This document shows, piece by piece, positions 8,118 to 17,529 of a stretch of DNA of 42,579 bases. A program made the translations under genes and the position numbers. Position 1 is the stretch's first letter. Every line of letters starts with the position of its first letter. Origin of the DNA: Synergistaceae bacterium (GTDB lineage Bacteria > Synergistota > Synergistia > Synergistales > Synergistaceae); contig JAIROA010000115.1 in the NCBI GenBank assembly GCA_031257775.1, positions 1 to 42,579 of the forward strand. Direction: 5' to 3'. The notes below the pieces were generated by a model, which had not been told where the DNA came from, made no database searches, and saw only the letters and a program-made list of their open reading frames with translations.

Positions 8118-10646
8118 TTATTTCAAGAGCCTCAGCGAGGTGGCGATGCGGACGGCGTCCGCGCGGTTTACGGCGCCAAGCTTGTTGTAGACGCTCTTGA
8201 TGACGCTCTTTACCGTGTTTATGGAAAGTGAATTTGCCGAGGCTATTTCCTCCCGTGTCAAGCCTTGCGACAGGGTGTTCAGGACGTCTGTTTCGCGCTT
8301 CGAGAGCTTTCGCAGCGGCGCTGCCTGAAAGCTAGCGCTTCTGTAGTATTCGCTTGCGAGCCCCGCGATGCGTTTCGCGTGCGTAGCCGATTTCCTGTTG
8401 ACGTCATCCAGCCAGTCAGGGTCGAAATTGAACCCCATGCCTTTTCTCGCAACCTCCGTCATCCTTCTCATATTAATGCCGCTCTCGACGAACGGCGTTA
8501 TGACTTTGTTCCCGTAAGCCATTTCGTAGGCCTCAAAGAAAGCCTCAAGAGCGGCCTCCATGTTCCGCGTCTTTAGCAGCGCGACCGAGCGCAGGACGAG
8601 GCATTTCAGCATGCTCACCCATCTGCCCTGTTTCTTATAAATAGGCACGTGGTAATCAAGGAAGCCGACTACTTCGTCATATCTTTCCGCGCCAAACAGG
8701 TATTCCGCCTGTATTATCTTTTCGCGCCCGCCTATGGCGAGCGGGCGGTCTTTTTCCGCAATGTTGCGCTCCGGCGAGACTATCCAGCGCGGCAGGGACG
8801 CGTAGTCGCCGACCGCGACGTAGAGGCCGGCCATCGCGCAATCCCTCATCTCGTAAAGCTCCGTTATTTCCCGTTCGTTTATGTAGTCGCGCACGAACGT
8901 GACGCGCTCCTCGCACTCTCTGAAATCGCCCTGCATTATCGCTGTTCTCGACAGTATGATGTGCCCGTTGCATAATATGTCGTGCTGCCCTGCGTTCATG
9001 GCGGCGTAAATCGCCTCGTGCGCGTTTTGCTTCGCTTTGGCGAAGTCGAACGTGTAGTAGCCCATTTCCGCTGAATAAAGGCGATCAAGGCCGCTTCCGC
9101 CCCCTTTAGCCGCCTTCACGTAATGAGGCATGGCCTCGTAGAGTTCCTTTTCCATGCGTTCGAGGGCGCCTGGCTTGTTGTCTGGCGCGCTCAGCACGTC
9201 AATGTTCCTGATGTGAAGATAGCCTTTTGTAAGGGAGCTTTCCGGCAGACACTCGCTCGAAAGCTTGAAGAAACGGGCAAAAACGGGCTTCGCCCGCATC
9301 ATGTTTATCTGTCCCATGAGCCAGTAGACCTCGCCCAGAAGTTCCTTCCGGCAGGGCTCGTCACGGAGCTTATCCGACAGCCTCTGGAGAATTTCATACG
9401 CTTTATCGAGTTCCAGCTTGTTGACGAGGCAAGCGGCGTTCAGGAAGTCAGCCAGGGGGTTTTGGGCGATGAATTCTTCGCCGAGAAGCGACAGTTTTTT
9501 TTGCAGGTAGTTCGAGTGTTCCCTGCTGTATACGACAAACTTGCCCGTGTAGCTGGCTATCGCCTCCAGCATCCCGGCAGGGTTGCCGCTCTGCTCGAAG
9601 CAGTCTATCGCTTTCAGGTAGTGTCCGAGCGATAAGAACGTCTCTCCCGTCGCCTGCCAGAACTCGCGCTTTTCCTCGTCGCCGAGCGTGTGAAGCTTGG
9701 ACGAGAGGAATAAACGGTACATGTTGTGGAATTTGTACAGTTTGGAGCTGTAGTCGTATGCGATGAAGAGGTTGGTCCTAAGTATGCCAGCCGGCCCATC
9801 CTGCTCGACGTAGCCCAGCTTTTTCAGTATTTCGTGCGGAAACCAGTGGATCATAGACAGCTTTATCAGCCGTTTCCTGCTTTCTGGGCTGTAAGCGGAA
9901 AAAAAATCCCTCTCGAACATTTCGTAAACGATGCCAAGCTTCGTCATCTCGGTACCCTGCGTAACGCTGCCAGGATGCTGCGCCAGAAGGTAAAGGGCCA
10001 TGGGCCATCCGTCCGTGTCCGCGGCGATTTCATTAAGCCTGCCAGCCGTGAGGTCATACCCGTAGTGGCTGAATAGATGGCGAGTCTCGTCCGGCGTGAA
10101 CTTGAGATCCTCCTGCGTGACCTGAAAAAGCCTGCCCTCTCGCAACGCGGCCAGGCCTATGTCGGTCTTTGCGTTCGATATTAAGATGAGGCAGAAGTTT
10201 TCAAGGTTCGCTTCTATGAGATTCCGGAAAAAATAAAGTATCTCGCTGTCCGAAATACTCCTGAAATCATCCACGACGAATAACATCTGCTCGCCATTGT
10301 AAAGCTCATCCGTCAGCACGCGCAGGAAGGAATCAAAAGAAGAGCCTCTCGCCGGAAAGCCATGCGCCCGCATTTTTTCAGCCATCTGCGGGAATTGTTT
10401 CGCTAACGAGTAGGTTAAGTCTTCCCAGAATTGCCCGGCCGCGTTGTCGATAGGGCTGATATGCATCCACACAACACGCGCCTGCGCTTTCTGCGCATAG
10501 ATTGCCGCCTCGCACGTCTTGCCGTAGCCAGGGCCGGCAATCACCGTCACTAACGATTTTTGGACAGCTCTTTTCAGCAGCTCCAATATGCGGGGCCTCA
10601 CGAGAAGCGTCAGCTTTCCGGGAAACGCTATCTCCACTCTTTCCAT
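8118..10646 (-). CDS. MalT/LAL-type LuxR family transcriptional regulator (STAND ATPase, TPR-like repeats, LuxR HTH)
   Basis: P-loop 'VIAGPGYGKTCEA', 842 aa, C-terminal 'LSKRETDVLNTLSQGLTREEIASANSLSINTVKSVIKSVYNKLGAVNRADAV'. Confidence 0.92.
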   Translation of the reverse strand: MERVEIAFPGKLTLLVRPRILELLKRAVQKSLVTVIAGPGYGKTCEAAIYAQKAQARVVWMHISPIDNAAGQFWEDLTYSLAKQFPQMAEKMRAHGFPARGSSFDSFLRVLTDELYNGEQMLFVVDDFRSISDSEILYFFRNLIEANLENFCLILISNAKTDIGLAALREGRLFQVTQEDLKFTPDETRHLFSHYGYDLTAGRLNEIAADTDGWPMALYLLAQHPGSVTQGTEMTKLGIVYEMFERDFFSAYSPESRKRLIKLSMIHWFPHEILKKLGYVEQDGPAGILRTNLFIAYDYSSKLYKFHNMYRLFLSSKLHTLGDEEKREFWQATGETFLSLGHYLKAIDCFEQSGNPAGMLEAIASYTGKFVVYSREHSNYLQKKLSLLGEEFIAQNPLADFLNAACLVNKLELDKAYEILQRLSDKLRDEPCRKELLGEVYWLMGQINMMRAKPVFARFFKLSSECLPESSLTKGYLHIRNIDVLSAPDNKPGALERMEKELYEAMPHYVKAAKGGGSGLDRLYSAEMGYYTFDFAKAKQNAHEAIYAAMNAGQHDILCNGHIILSRTAIMQGDFRECEERVTFVRDYINEREITELYEMRDCAMAGLYVAVGDYASLPRWIVSPERNIAEKDRPLAIGGREKIIQAEYLFGAERYDEVVGFLDYHVPIYKKQGRWVSMLKCLVLRSVALLKTRNMEAALEAFFEAYEMAYGNKVITPFVESGINMRRMTEVARKGMGFNFDPDWLDDVNRKSATHAKRIAGLASEYYRSASFQAAPLRKLSKRETDVLNTLSQGLTREEIASANSLSINTVKSVIKSVYNKLGAVNRADAVRIATSLRLLK

Positions 10647-10928
10647 AGACTGTGGATCTATCCCTCCTAACGCTGATTAATTCGCCTAAACGACATTATA
10701 GCTATATAAGCTATTATAATACTTTTCTTCAAAAAACAAGCAGCGCGAATTATATTCAGGAAAATTTTAGATACAATTATTATTTATTTTAATGACTATC
10801 AAGCCGCCCCGGTCAATCGCCATGGAGCTGTGGCATAAACGCCGGCGGGGCGCGCCAGAGTAGGGCGGAATGGATCTGGCAGCGCGGAGGGTTTGGTGGT
10901 AAAATAAATAATAAGGAAAATTCACGTA

Positions 10929-11065
10929 ATTCCGATTCTAAATCATAATGAACCATAATTTGATTTAGAATCGGAATAGCGCAACTTAATGTTGCGCCCA
11001 ACGCGAAGCGCCCGAGATTTTTTCCAAATTAACTCGTCTGTCATGAGTTGATTTGGAATTAGAAT
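10929..11065 (-). repeat. Dispersed multi-hairpin element, near-complete copy A (reverse orientation)
   Basis: Inverted repeat ATTCCGATTCTAAATCA...TGATTTAGAATCGGAAT (10929-10977), GCGCAAC-TTAAT-GTTGCGC, then TTCCAAATTAACTC...GAGTTGATTTGGAA (11022-11058); reverse-complement counterpart of copy B. Confidence 0.92.
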
Positions 11066-11081
11066 AAATGGAGGGCTGGCC

Positions 11082-11552
11082 GTGAAAAAGATTTTTGCGC
11101 TGTCTTTTCTGGTTTTCTTTTTGGAGGCAGCCATATTTCCTATGCCCGTATACCCGCTTGAAGGTTTCCGCGGCGAGCGGTGGGGGCAGAACCTTGCGTC
11201 GATGAGCGCCATGAAGTTCGTTAATGAGCTTGACGGCCTGCGCTATTACATTAAGATGAACGATGAGATGAGCCTGGGAAACGCTGCCATCCACGAAATA
11301 CGCTATGCCTTTGAATCGGACAGGCTCGTAGGAGTGACACTCTCGACTAAGGGGCAGGAGAACGCGCGGCTGGTTCTAGGGGTGCTCGAGACTGCTTACG
11401 GGACGCCCTCCAAGAGAGACGGCAACAATTTCTACTGGTCTTTTGGGGACTCCGCCCTGTTCTACAGCTACAACCCGCACAGCCGGCGCCTGTCCGTCGC
11501 TAACCTGAGCAGGCAAGCGATAGGCCACGTCCCTCTCGTAAGATATTGGTAG
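11082..11552 (+). CDS. Secreted hypothetical protein
   Basis: GTG start, signal peptide MKKIFALSFLVFFLEAAIFP, 156 aa; no recognised family. Confidence 0.7.
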   Translation: MKKIFALSFLVFFLEAAIFPMPVYPLEGFRGERWGQNLASMSAMKFVNELDGLRYYIKMNDEMSLGNAAIHEIRYAFESDRLVGVTLSTKGQENARLVLGVLETAYGTPSKRDGNNFYWSFGDSALFYSYNPHSRRLSVANLSRQAIGHVPLVRYW

Positions 11553-11729
11553 AGACGCAAGGGCTCGCCCGCGGCGGATTTATTTTTAGAGTTTCGGCTT
11601 AATTGAGAGAAAGGGCGTTGGAAGCATTGCGTATACGGTTTATGCCTAATTCTTTATTAGTAAAATATATTAAGTGTATTTAAGTAAACGGACGTTGAAA
11701 ATATTACATTTGCGCGTTAAGCTTACCCC

Positions 11730-13502
11730 ATGAAAAAATTATCGATAGTGTTATTGATGTTTTTCCTGATATGCCCGGTTGCTTTTGCCGGCGAAATTCC
11801 TGCCGTCCCGGTTCAAGTAACGGCAATTGAGGGCGATTTCTGGAAACAGGCCTGTATCGCCGCCTCGGCGCTGTTTGCGGCAGCGTTTTGCGCGCTTATC
11901 GCATTTTGCCTCAAAAACGTAAGGCGCGGCAAGCATCTCGAATCGCTTGTCGAGTCACAGGCGCGTGACCTAGAGACTAAGACCTCCACGCTGTCCACGA
12001 TCTTCTCGTTCACCCCCGACCTCATGTTCTGCAAGGACAGATGTGGGCGATACACGCAGTGGAACAAGAGCTTCGAGCAGTTCGCCGGAATGAGCGCTGA
12101 CGGCATCAGGCATAAAACAGCTCTGGAGATATTCGGCGAGGATTACGGGAAAGGCGATGCCTGCGGCGTTGCCGACGCGGAAGTCATGAATACCGGCGAG
12201 CGGAAGATTTTAGAGGAGGAAATATATTCGCCCGCCCTTGGCCAAACGAGGCTCTTCGAGACGATAAAAATACCTCTCGTGCAGGGCGGCAATATTGCCG
12301 GAGTAGTGGGGGTATCGAGGGACATAACCGATAGAAAGGCTTTGGAGAAGGCGGCGCTCGTGGCCTCGAAAGCGAAGAGCGATTTTCTGGCCCGTGTCAG
12401 CCACGAGATACGGACGCCGCTCAACGCGATAATCGGCATGACCCACATACTCAGGAACAATATGGCGAATAAGGGCAAGGCGCTTGAATCCATCAACGAG
12501 ATATCGATCGCTTCCTCCCATCTGCTCGGCATCATAAACGACGTTCTGGACATGGCAAAGATCGAGTCCGGCAAATTCGAGATTTCGCCCGGGCCATTCC
12601 GCCTCTCCTCGGCGATGTCCGATGTCGTGAGCATCATATCCCAGAAGTGCAAGGAAAAGCACATAGCGTTTGAGACGAACATGGGCGAGCTTTCTGACGT
12701 CTGCCTGATCGGGGACAAGATGAGGCTCAACCAGGTGCTGATAAACCTCCTCTCCAACGCCGTAAAGTTTACCGGCGCTGACGGGGCGGTAAGGCTCCGC
12801 CTGAATGTCGCCGAAGACGGGCCCAATGCGCGTGTCGAATTCATCATCTCCGACAACGGGATCGGCATGTCGGAGGAGCAAAAAAACAAGCTCTTCACGC
12901 CATTCGGACAGGCTGACAAGACCATAGCCACGAGATTCGGGGGGACGGGGCTGGGGCTTGCCATAAGCAAGAACCTGGTCAATCTGATGGGCGGTGACAT
13001 AAAAGTAGAGAGCATGATAGGCGTCGGCTCGACGTTTCGCTTTGAGCTATGTTTCGAAAAGATGGAGAGAATGCCGGAGGAAGAAGCGGAATCCGAATAC
13101 GCGAGCCTCGATCTCACCGGCCGGAGGATATTGCTTGTGGAGGATATAGACATAAACAGGCTCATCGTGCAGGAGTTCCTTGCCGATACGGGTGCCGGGA
13201 TGGACGAGGCCACGAACGGGCAAGAGGCGGTCGAGGCGTTCAAGGAGTCAGAGCCCGGGTATTACGATCTGATATTTATGGACATACAGATGCCCATTAT
13301 GGATGGCTACGAGGCAGCAAAACACATCCGCGAACTCACGCGCCCGGACGCGAAGACTATCCCGATCATAGCGATGACCGCCAACGCCTACCAGGAAGAT
13401 ATCCATAAAGCCTTCATGTCCGGGATGAACGGGCATATATCGAAGCCAATAAACCCAGGCGCTGTCATGAAGATGCTTTCCGAGGTTCTGACCGCGGCGT
13501 AG
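11730..13502 (+). CDS. Hybrid sensor histidine kinase (signal/TM - PAS - HisKA - HATPase - REC)
   Basis: 'FLARVSHEIRTPLNAIIGMTHIL' H-box, 'ISDNGIGMS', 'FGGTGLGLAISKNLVNLMGG', receiver 'IFMDIQMPIMDGYEA'. Confidence 0.95.
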   Translation: MKKLSIVLLMFFLICPVAFAGEIPAVPVQVTAIEGDFWKQACIAASALFAAAFCALIAFCLKNVRRGKHLESLVESQARDLETKTSTLSTIFSFTPDLMFCKDRCGRYTQWNKSFEQFAGMSADGIRHKTALEIFGEDYGKGDACGVADAEVMNTGERKILEEEIYSPALGQTRLFETIKIPLVQGGNIAGVVGVSRDITDRKALEKAALVASKAKSDFLARVSHEIRTPLNAIIGMTHILRNNMANKGKALESINEISIASSHLLGIINDVLDMAKIESGKFEISPGPFRLSSAMSDVVSIISQKCKEKHIAFETNMGELSDVCLIGDKMRLNQVLINLLSNAVKFTGADGAVRLRLNVAEDGPNARVEFIISDNGIGMSEEQKNKLFTPFGQADKTIATRFGGTGLGLAISKNLVNLMGGDIKVESMIGVGSTFRFELCFEKMERMPEEEAESEYASLDLTGRRILLVEDIDINRLIVQEFLADTGAGMDEATNGQEAVEAFKESEPGYYDLIFMDIQMPIMDGYEAAKHIRELTRPDAKTIPIIAMTANAYQEDIHKAFMSGMNGHISKPINPGAVMKMLSEVLTAA

Positions 13503-13511
13503 CGAATCATG

Positions 13512-13534
13512 AGCCCCGGTCATTGCGGGGCTCT
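13512..13534 (+). terminator. Terminator-like hairpin after the hybrid kinase
   Basis: GAGCCCC-N9-GGGGCTC followed by a pyrimidine-rich tract. Confidence 0.5.
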
Positions 13535-13666
13535 CCTCCGCTTTCTTTGTTCTTGCCTTTTCCTTGGCTTTTCCTGTAGGCTTTCCCTAACATTTTGATA
13601 TTTATTGTATAAAATGATAAAATTACAGTGTATGCTAACATATTCTAATGTTTGGGGGTGCTGTAA

Positions 13667-14212
13667 TTGCTATCCGGAAAATTCGAAAATAGCATTATTT
13701 ACAAAAGGAGCAGCGTGAGGAGCTACACGGAGGAACCGCTTGCCTCGGATCAGGTCGAACATATATTGCACGCCGGGATGGCCGCTCCGTCCGCGAACAA
13801 CGTGCAGCCGTGGTTTTTCGTCACGATAGACGAAAAAGATATCCTGAAGGCAATCGCGAAGGGGCTTCCTTACGGGAAGATGACGGCCTCCGCGCAGCTT
13901 GCCATACTGGTCTGCGCTAAACGGGATGTCGCGGATGAAGATCCGTTTTATGAGCAGGCCCTGGGCGCCGCGGTGGAGAACATGCTCTTAGCCGCCGCGG
14001 AGGGCGGCGTGGGAAGCTGCTGGTGCGGCATTCACAGCAACAGCAGCGAAACGGATGACAGGGAAATTATGTTCAGGGATCTGCTTAACATGCCGGACGG
14101 GCTAATCCCGTTCGCTCTCATCGTCCTTGGAGTCCCGGCAAACAAAAACGCAAGAAAGCGCGACAGGTTCGATGAGGCGAGGATTCATCGCAACGCCTGG
14201 CCGCGCCAGTAA
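13667..14212 (+). CDS. Nitroreductase family protein
   Basis: 'IYKRSSVRSYTEEPLASDQVEHILHAGMAAPSANNVQPWFFVTI...' nitroreductase fold. Confidence 0.9.
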   Translation: MLSGKFENSIIYKRSSVRSYTEEPLASDQVEHILHAGMAAPSANNVQPWFFVTIDEKDILKAIAKGLPYGKMTASAQLAILVCAKRDVADEDPFYEQALGAAVENMLLAAAEGGVGSCWCGIHSNSSETDDREIMFRDLLNMPDGLIPFALIVLGVPANKNARKRDRFDEARIHRNAWPRQ

Positions 14213-14217
14213 ACGCG

Positions 14218-14700
14218 GTGCGCAGGGACATAAAAAAAACCAACGCGGCGCGGCATCTGGACGAGCTTGGCATAAGTTATGAGCTTGTCAGCTTTGAAGC
14301 GGACGAGGATGACCTCTCCGCCGAGACGGCTGCCCTTTCCGTGGGAATGCCGAATGATCAGGTCTATAAGACACTTGTGGCCCGAGGGGATAGGACGGGG
14401 ATCATGGAAGCATGCCTTCCGGCCGGAACGGAGCTTGACTTAAAGGCGCTTGCCGCCGCAAGCGGCAACAAAAGCGCCTCGCTGGTGCAACTTAAGGAAT
14501 TGCAGCCTCTCACGGGATATATCCGCGGGGGCTGTTCCCCAATTGGGGGGAAAAAAGCCTACCCGGTCTATATGCACGAGGGCGCCGCGCGCCACCGGAA
14601 AATTGCCATTAACGCTGGGGCAAGGGGGCTCATGTTCGTAATGTCCACGGACGACCTGCTGCGCGCCACCGGAGCGAAACTTGCCGCAATCGCCAAATGA
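14218..14700 (+). CDS. ybaK: Cys-tRNA(Pro)/YbaK-type aminoacyl-tRNA deacylase
   Basis: 'TNAARHLDELGISYELVSFEADEDDLSAETAALSVGMPNDQVYKTLVARGD...GYIRGGCSPIGGKKAYPVYMHE'. Confidence 0.9.
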   Translation: MRRDIKKTNAARHLDELGISYELVSFEADEDDLSAETAALSVGMPNDQVYKTLVARGDRTGIMEACLPAGTELDLKALAAASGNKSASLVQLKELQPLTGYIRGGCSPIGGKKAYPVYMHEGAARHRKIAINAGARGLMFVMSTDDLLRATGAKLAAIAK

Positions 14701-14897
14701 CGCGTTTGACTGGCGCTTTAATGGGCAAATGAGGCTATAAATTAGTTACTTTTAGCGATGCAAAAATAAGGGGACATTATATAATTTAAAATAAGATTTG
14801 AGATGATAAAACCGCGCCTAAAAATTAATGCGGAGGTAAAGCTATCAAACTAAAGACATGCGCGCTAGCAGCAAGAATAACGTTTGGAGGTGAGGAT

Positions 14898-15119
14898 ATG
14901 TCCGAACGACAGAGGATTCCAATCCCGCGCCGCACTTTGTACATTAAGCATAATGTGGGCAGAGAGTGGCTTCTTGCCATGCTGGTAATCGTGTTTGTGG
15001 CGATCTGCGTATTCGTGCTTGGAAGCACGTTCGTTCCGGCCTCAGACAAATGGTCGAATAATGTTCTGATAAGGATGATCGTCGATACCAACGAATTTGT
15101 CCGGGGCCGCGGGAGATAA
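14898..15119 (+). CDS. Small single-TM hypothetical protein
   Basis: ATG with GGAGGTGAGG SD; 'WLLAMLVIVFVAICVFVLGSTFV' TM helix; 73 aa. Confidence 0.6.
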   Translation: MSERQRIPIPRRTLYIKHNVGREWLLAMLVIVFVAICVFVLGSTFVPASDKWSNNVLIRMIVDTNEFVRGRGR

Positions 15120-15161
15120 TAGCCAGAAGGACTGATTTATCAGCCTGGGGGATGGTATTGT

Positions 15162-15701
15162 ATGGATTACAGCTTTAACAAGACCGCAAGGTGGACGTTT
15201 TACACCGCGGGAGCGATTTTAGTGTTTATCGGCATACTGGCCATTTTGAACCCGCTTATCGCTATCATGTCCACGGCAGTGTCGATGGGCATCGGCTTCC
15301 TGCTCGCCGGCGCCAATTACCTCGTGCCATATTTTTCGATGAGGAATAACCCGTTCAGGCCAAAGTGGCTCCTGCCATTGGGAGTGATCGATATTGTTTT
15401 CGGCGCGCTCTTCATAACGAATATCGGCCTTGCGATGCTGGCGCTTTCGACGATGCTTGGCGCGTGGATGCTGCTTGCCGGTTGCATGAAGCTCTACGCG
15501 TCATTTGCGGTCAAGGCTGCCGGTGCCAAAAAATGGTGGATGATGGCAATAAGCGCCGTCCTGATGATCGTCCTGTCATTTTTGCTCTTGTCGAACCCCG
15601 CGGTGGAAGGTTTCTTTCTCGCCCTTCTGGCAGGCTCGTCCCTTATAGCCGCCGGCGCCCTGATTATAGCCGAAGGCCGGATGATCTACCCGAACCGATA
15701 G
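15162..15701 (+). CDS. HdeD/DUF308 family membrane protein
   Basis: About six TM helices, 'GAILVFIGILAILNPLIAIMSTAVSMGIGFLLAGANYL', 179 aa. Confidence 0.8.
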   Translation: MDYSFNKTARWTFYTAGAILVFIGILAILNPLIAIMSTAVSMGIGFLLAGANYLVPYFSMRNNPFRPKWLLPLGVIDIVFGALFITNIGLAMLALSTMLGAWMLLAGCMKLYASFAVKAAGAKKWWMMAISAVLMIVLSFLLLSNPAVEGFFLALLAGSSLIAAGALIIAEGRMIYPNR

Positions 15702-15801
15702 AGGAACTTTTCCTCTGCTTTTCGATTCACAAAACATTGATTATTTTCGTAAGTTGATGTATAAAAATACCACCGGCATTTTAAGGAGGGAGGAATTTTT
15801 T

Positions 15802-16653
15802 GTGTGGAAAGAGGAGTACCGCCTGGGGGTCGAAACGATTGACAGTCAGCACCAGCAGCTTTTTAAAATGGTTGACGACCTGCTCTTAGTGATAGAGGAC
15901 AGCGAACACAAAGATTACAAGAAAGAGTGCGCAGGCGCCGTGAATTTTCTGTACGACTACACTGTCAAGCACTTTAAATTCGAGGAAGGATATCAGGAAT
16001 CTATCGGATATAAAGATATCGAAGCGCATAAGCTGCAGCATAAAAGATTCATAATAACCGTTGAGAATTTCGCTAAAAAAATGTCCGCTACGGATTATGA
16101 CATGAAGGTAGTGAAGGCGTTCTCAGGCTCGCTCGTCGCGTGGCTCAATTACCACGTAGCGGAGACAGATCAGAAAATCGTAGGCAAGAGCCCCTCAAAG
16201 GACAACGAATCCCTGCTGTCGTGCCTTGAAAGTTTCTCATCGAGCGCCTCGAACGTCATCATGACTATGCTGGGACTGGGCGCGGACGAGATAACGAAAA
16301 CATTGCCGCCCAGGAGGGATTTTAAGGGAGAAATAGCCTATAAAATCGGCCTTGTCGGCGCCGTGCCGGGAAAGGCCGTCTTCGAGTATTCCGGGGACTT
16401 CGCGCGCTCGATAATAAAATCGCTCATCTCGCGTGATACTCAGGAGCTGGACGAGATAGCGTATTCGGCGATGGCGGAAACATCCAACATCATCGGCGGG
16501 AAAGCCGCGATGCTGATGTCCGGGGACGGCAAGCTCTGCGACATAACGACTCCGACGCTCCTGGCTTACCCGCTGGCGGAGACGCTTGCGACGGAAGGCT
16601 TCAACATTAAGACACAAAAAGGCGACATGCAGACGTGGCTTGCCGTCAATTAG
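15802..16653 (+). CDS. Bacteriohemerythrin-CheX-like fusion protein
   Basis: GTG 15802 with AAGGAGGGAGG SD; 'WKEEYRLGVETIDSQHQQLF...HFKFEEGYQ...HKLQHKRFI...LVAWLNYHVAETDQKI' hemerythrin; C-terminal 'EIAYSAMAETSNIIGGKAAMLMSGDGKLCDITTPTLL' CheX-like. Confidence 0.88.
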   Translation: MWKEEYRLGVETIDSQHQQLFKMVDDLLLVIEDSEHKDYKKECAGAVNFLYDYTVKHFKFEEGYQESIGYKDIEAHKLQHKRFIITVENFAKKMSATDYDMKVVKAFSGSLVAWLNYHVAETDQKIVGKSPSKDNESLLSCLESFSSSASNVIMTMLGLGADEITKTLPPRRDFKGEIAYKIGLVGAVPGKAVFEYSGDFARSIIKSLISRDTQELDEIAYSAMAETSNIIGGKAAMLMSGDGKLCDITTPTLLAYPLAETLATEGFNIKTQKGDMQTWLAVN

Positions 16654-16667
16654 TACGGTTCTAATGA

Positions 16668-17516
16668 TCAAGGAGTCAGAAGATTCCTGAATACGCCGGA
16701 GGACGGGTTGGCGATTACGCTTGTGCCGGGCTTGACGCTCGCCCTGTACATTTCAAGGCGCTTTAAGTACGTGTACAGCTCCACGTTGTTCTGCGTGGCC
16801 CTGCTTATAGTGTCGGCAGCCTCCTTGTCCCCCTCTGACTTTATCTTTGCGGCCCTCACGTTAGCGTCGGCCACGATCTTTGCGGCTTCCCAGTCAGCTT
16901 TAGAACGTATCTGGTTGCTCTGGGCTTCGCCTTCCGCGCGCGTCTGGATAGAGATGCGCTCCCGCTCCGTGATCATGGACTTGTATACCTGCTCCTCGTT
17001 CGCAGCCAGGAGAAGCACCTTTTTAAACTGAACGGTTTTCACGTCGAGCCCGTAATCGGCAGTCTGATCCCGCGTCGCCTTTAGGATGTCGCTTAAGATC
17101 GGTTCCCTGTTGTTGCTGATTATGTCCTCGAACGTGTTTTTCCCGGCCACCTGCAGCATGACGGAATACGTAACGTCGTCCAGGCGGCGCAGCGCGCGGT
17201 CTATGGTGCGGCTCGTCTGGTAAAATTTCTTCGGATCCGTGATGACGAACGTCGCCAGTATATCGACCTCTATCGTCTGCTTGTTGGACGTAATGACGCT
17301 TGCCGTGTCGCTGTAATACTCGTACAGCCTCGAAGAATATTTCGTCACGCGGTCGATCCACGGAACCCTCACGTGAAGCCCTGACTCGCGCTCCACTCCC
17401 CTCGCCTCTCCAAACCTCGTGACGAGGGCTATTTCGTAGGGATAGAGCATATAAAGCGACGAGGCGAGCAGGATTGCCAGTATAACGAAAGCCGGTATGA
17501 AGAGCGTTTTTTTCAT
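16668..17516 (-). CDS. hflC: HflC, SPFH-domain protease modulator
   Basis: 'YPYEIALVTRFGEARGVERESGLHVRVPWIDRV...' SPFH; adjacent to hflK. Confidence 0.92.
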   Translation of the reverse strand: MKKTLFIPAFVILAILLASSLYMLYPYEIALVTRFGEARGVERESGLHVRVPWIDRVTKYSSRLYEYYSDTASVITSNKQTIEVDILATFVITDPKKFYQTSRTIDRALRRLDDVTYSVMLQVAGKNTFEDIISNNREPILSDILKATRDQTADYGLDVKTVQFKKVLLLAANEEQVYKSMITERERISIQTRAEGEAQSNQIRSKADWEAAKIVADANVRAAKIKSEGDKEAADTISRATQNNVELYTYLKRLEMYRASVKPGTSVIANPSSGVFRNLLTP

Positions 17517-17529
17517 CTCCGGGTCCCCC

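Noticed and set aside
12143-13243. 366-aa minus-strand ORF opposite the hybrid histidine kinase (also 12210-12881)
   Set aside because: Shadow ORF: fully antisense to a clear kinase, Ser/Pro-rich composition typical of antisense translation, no family resemblance.
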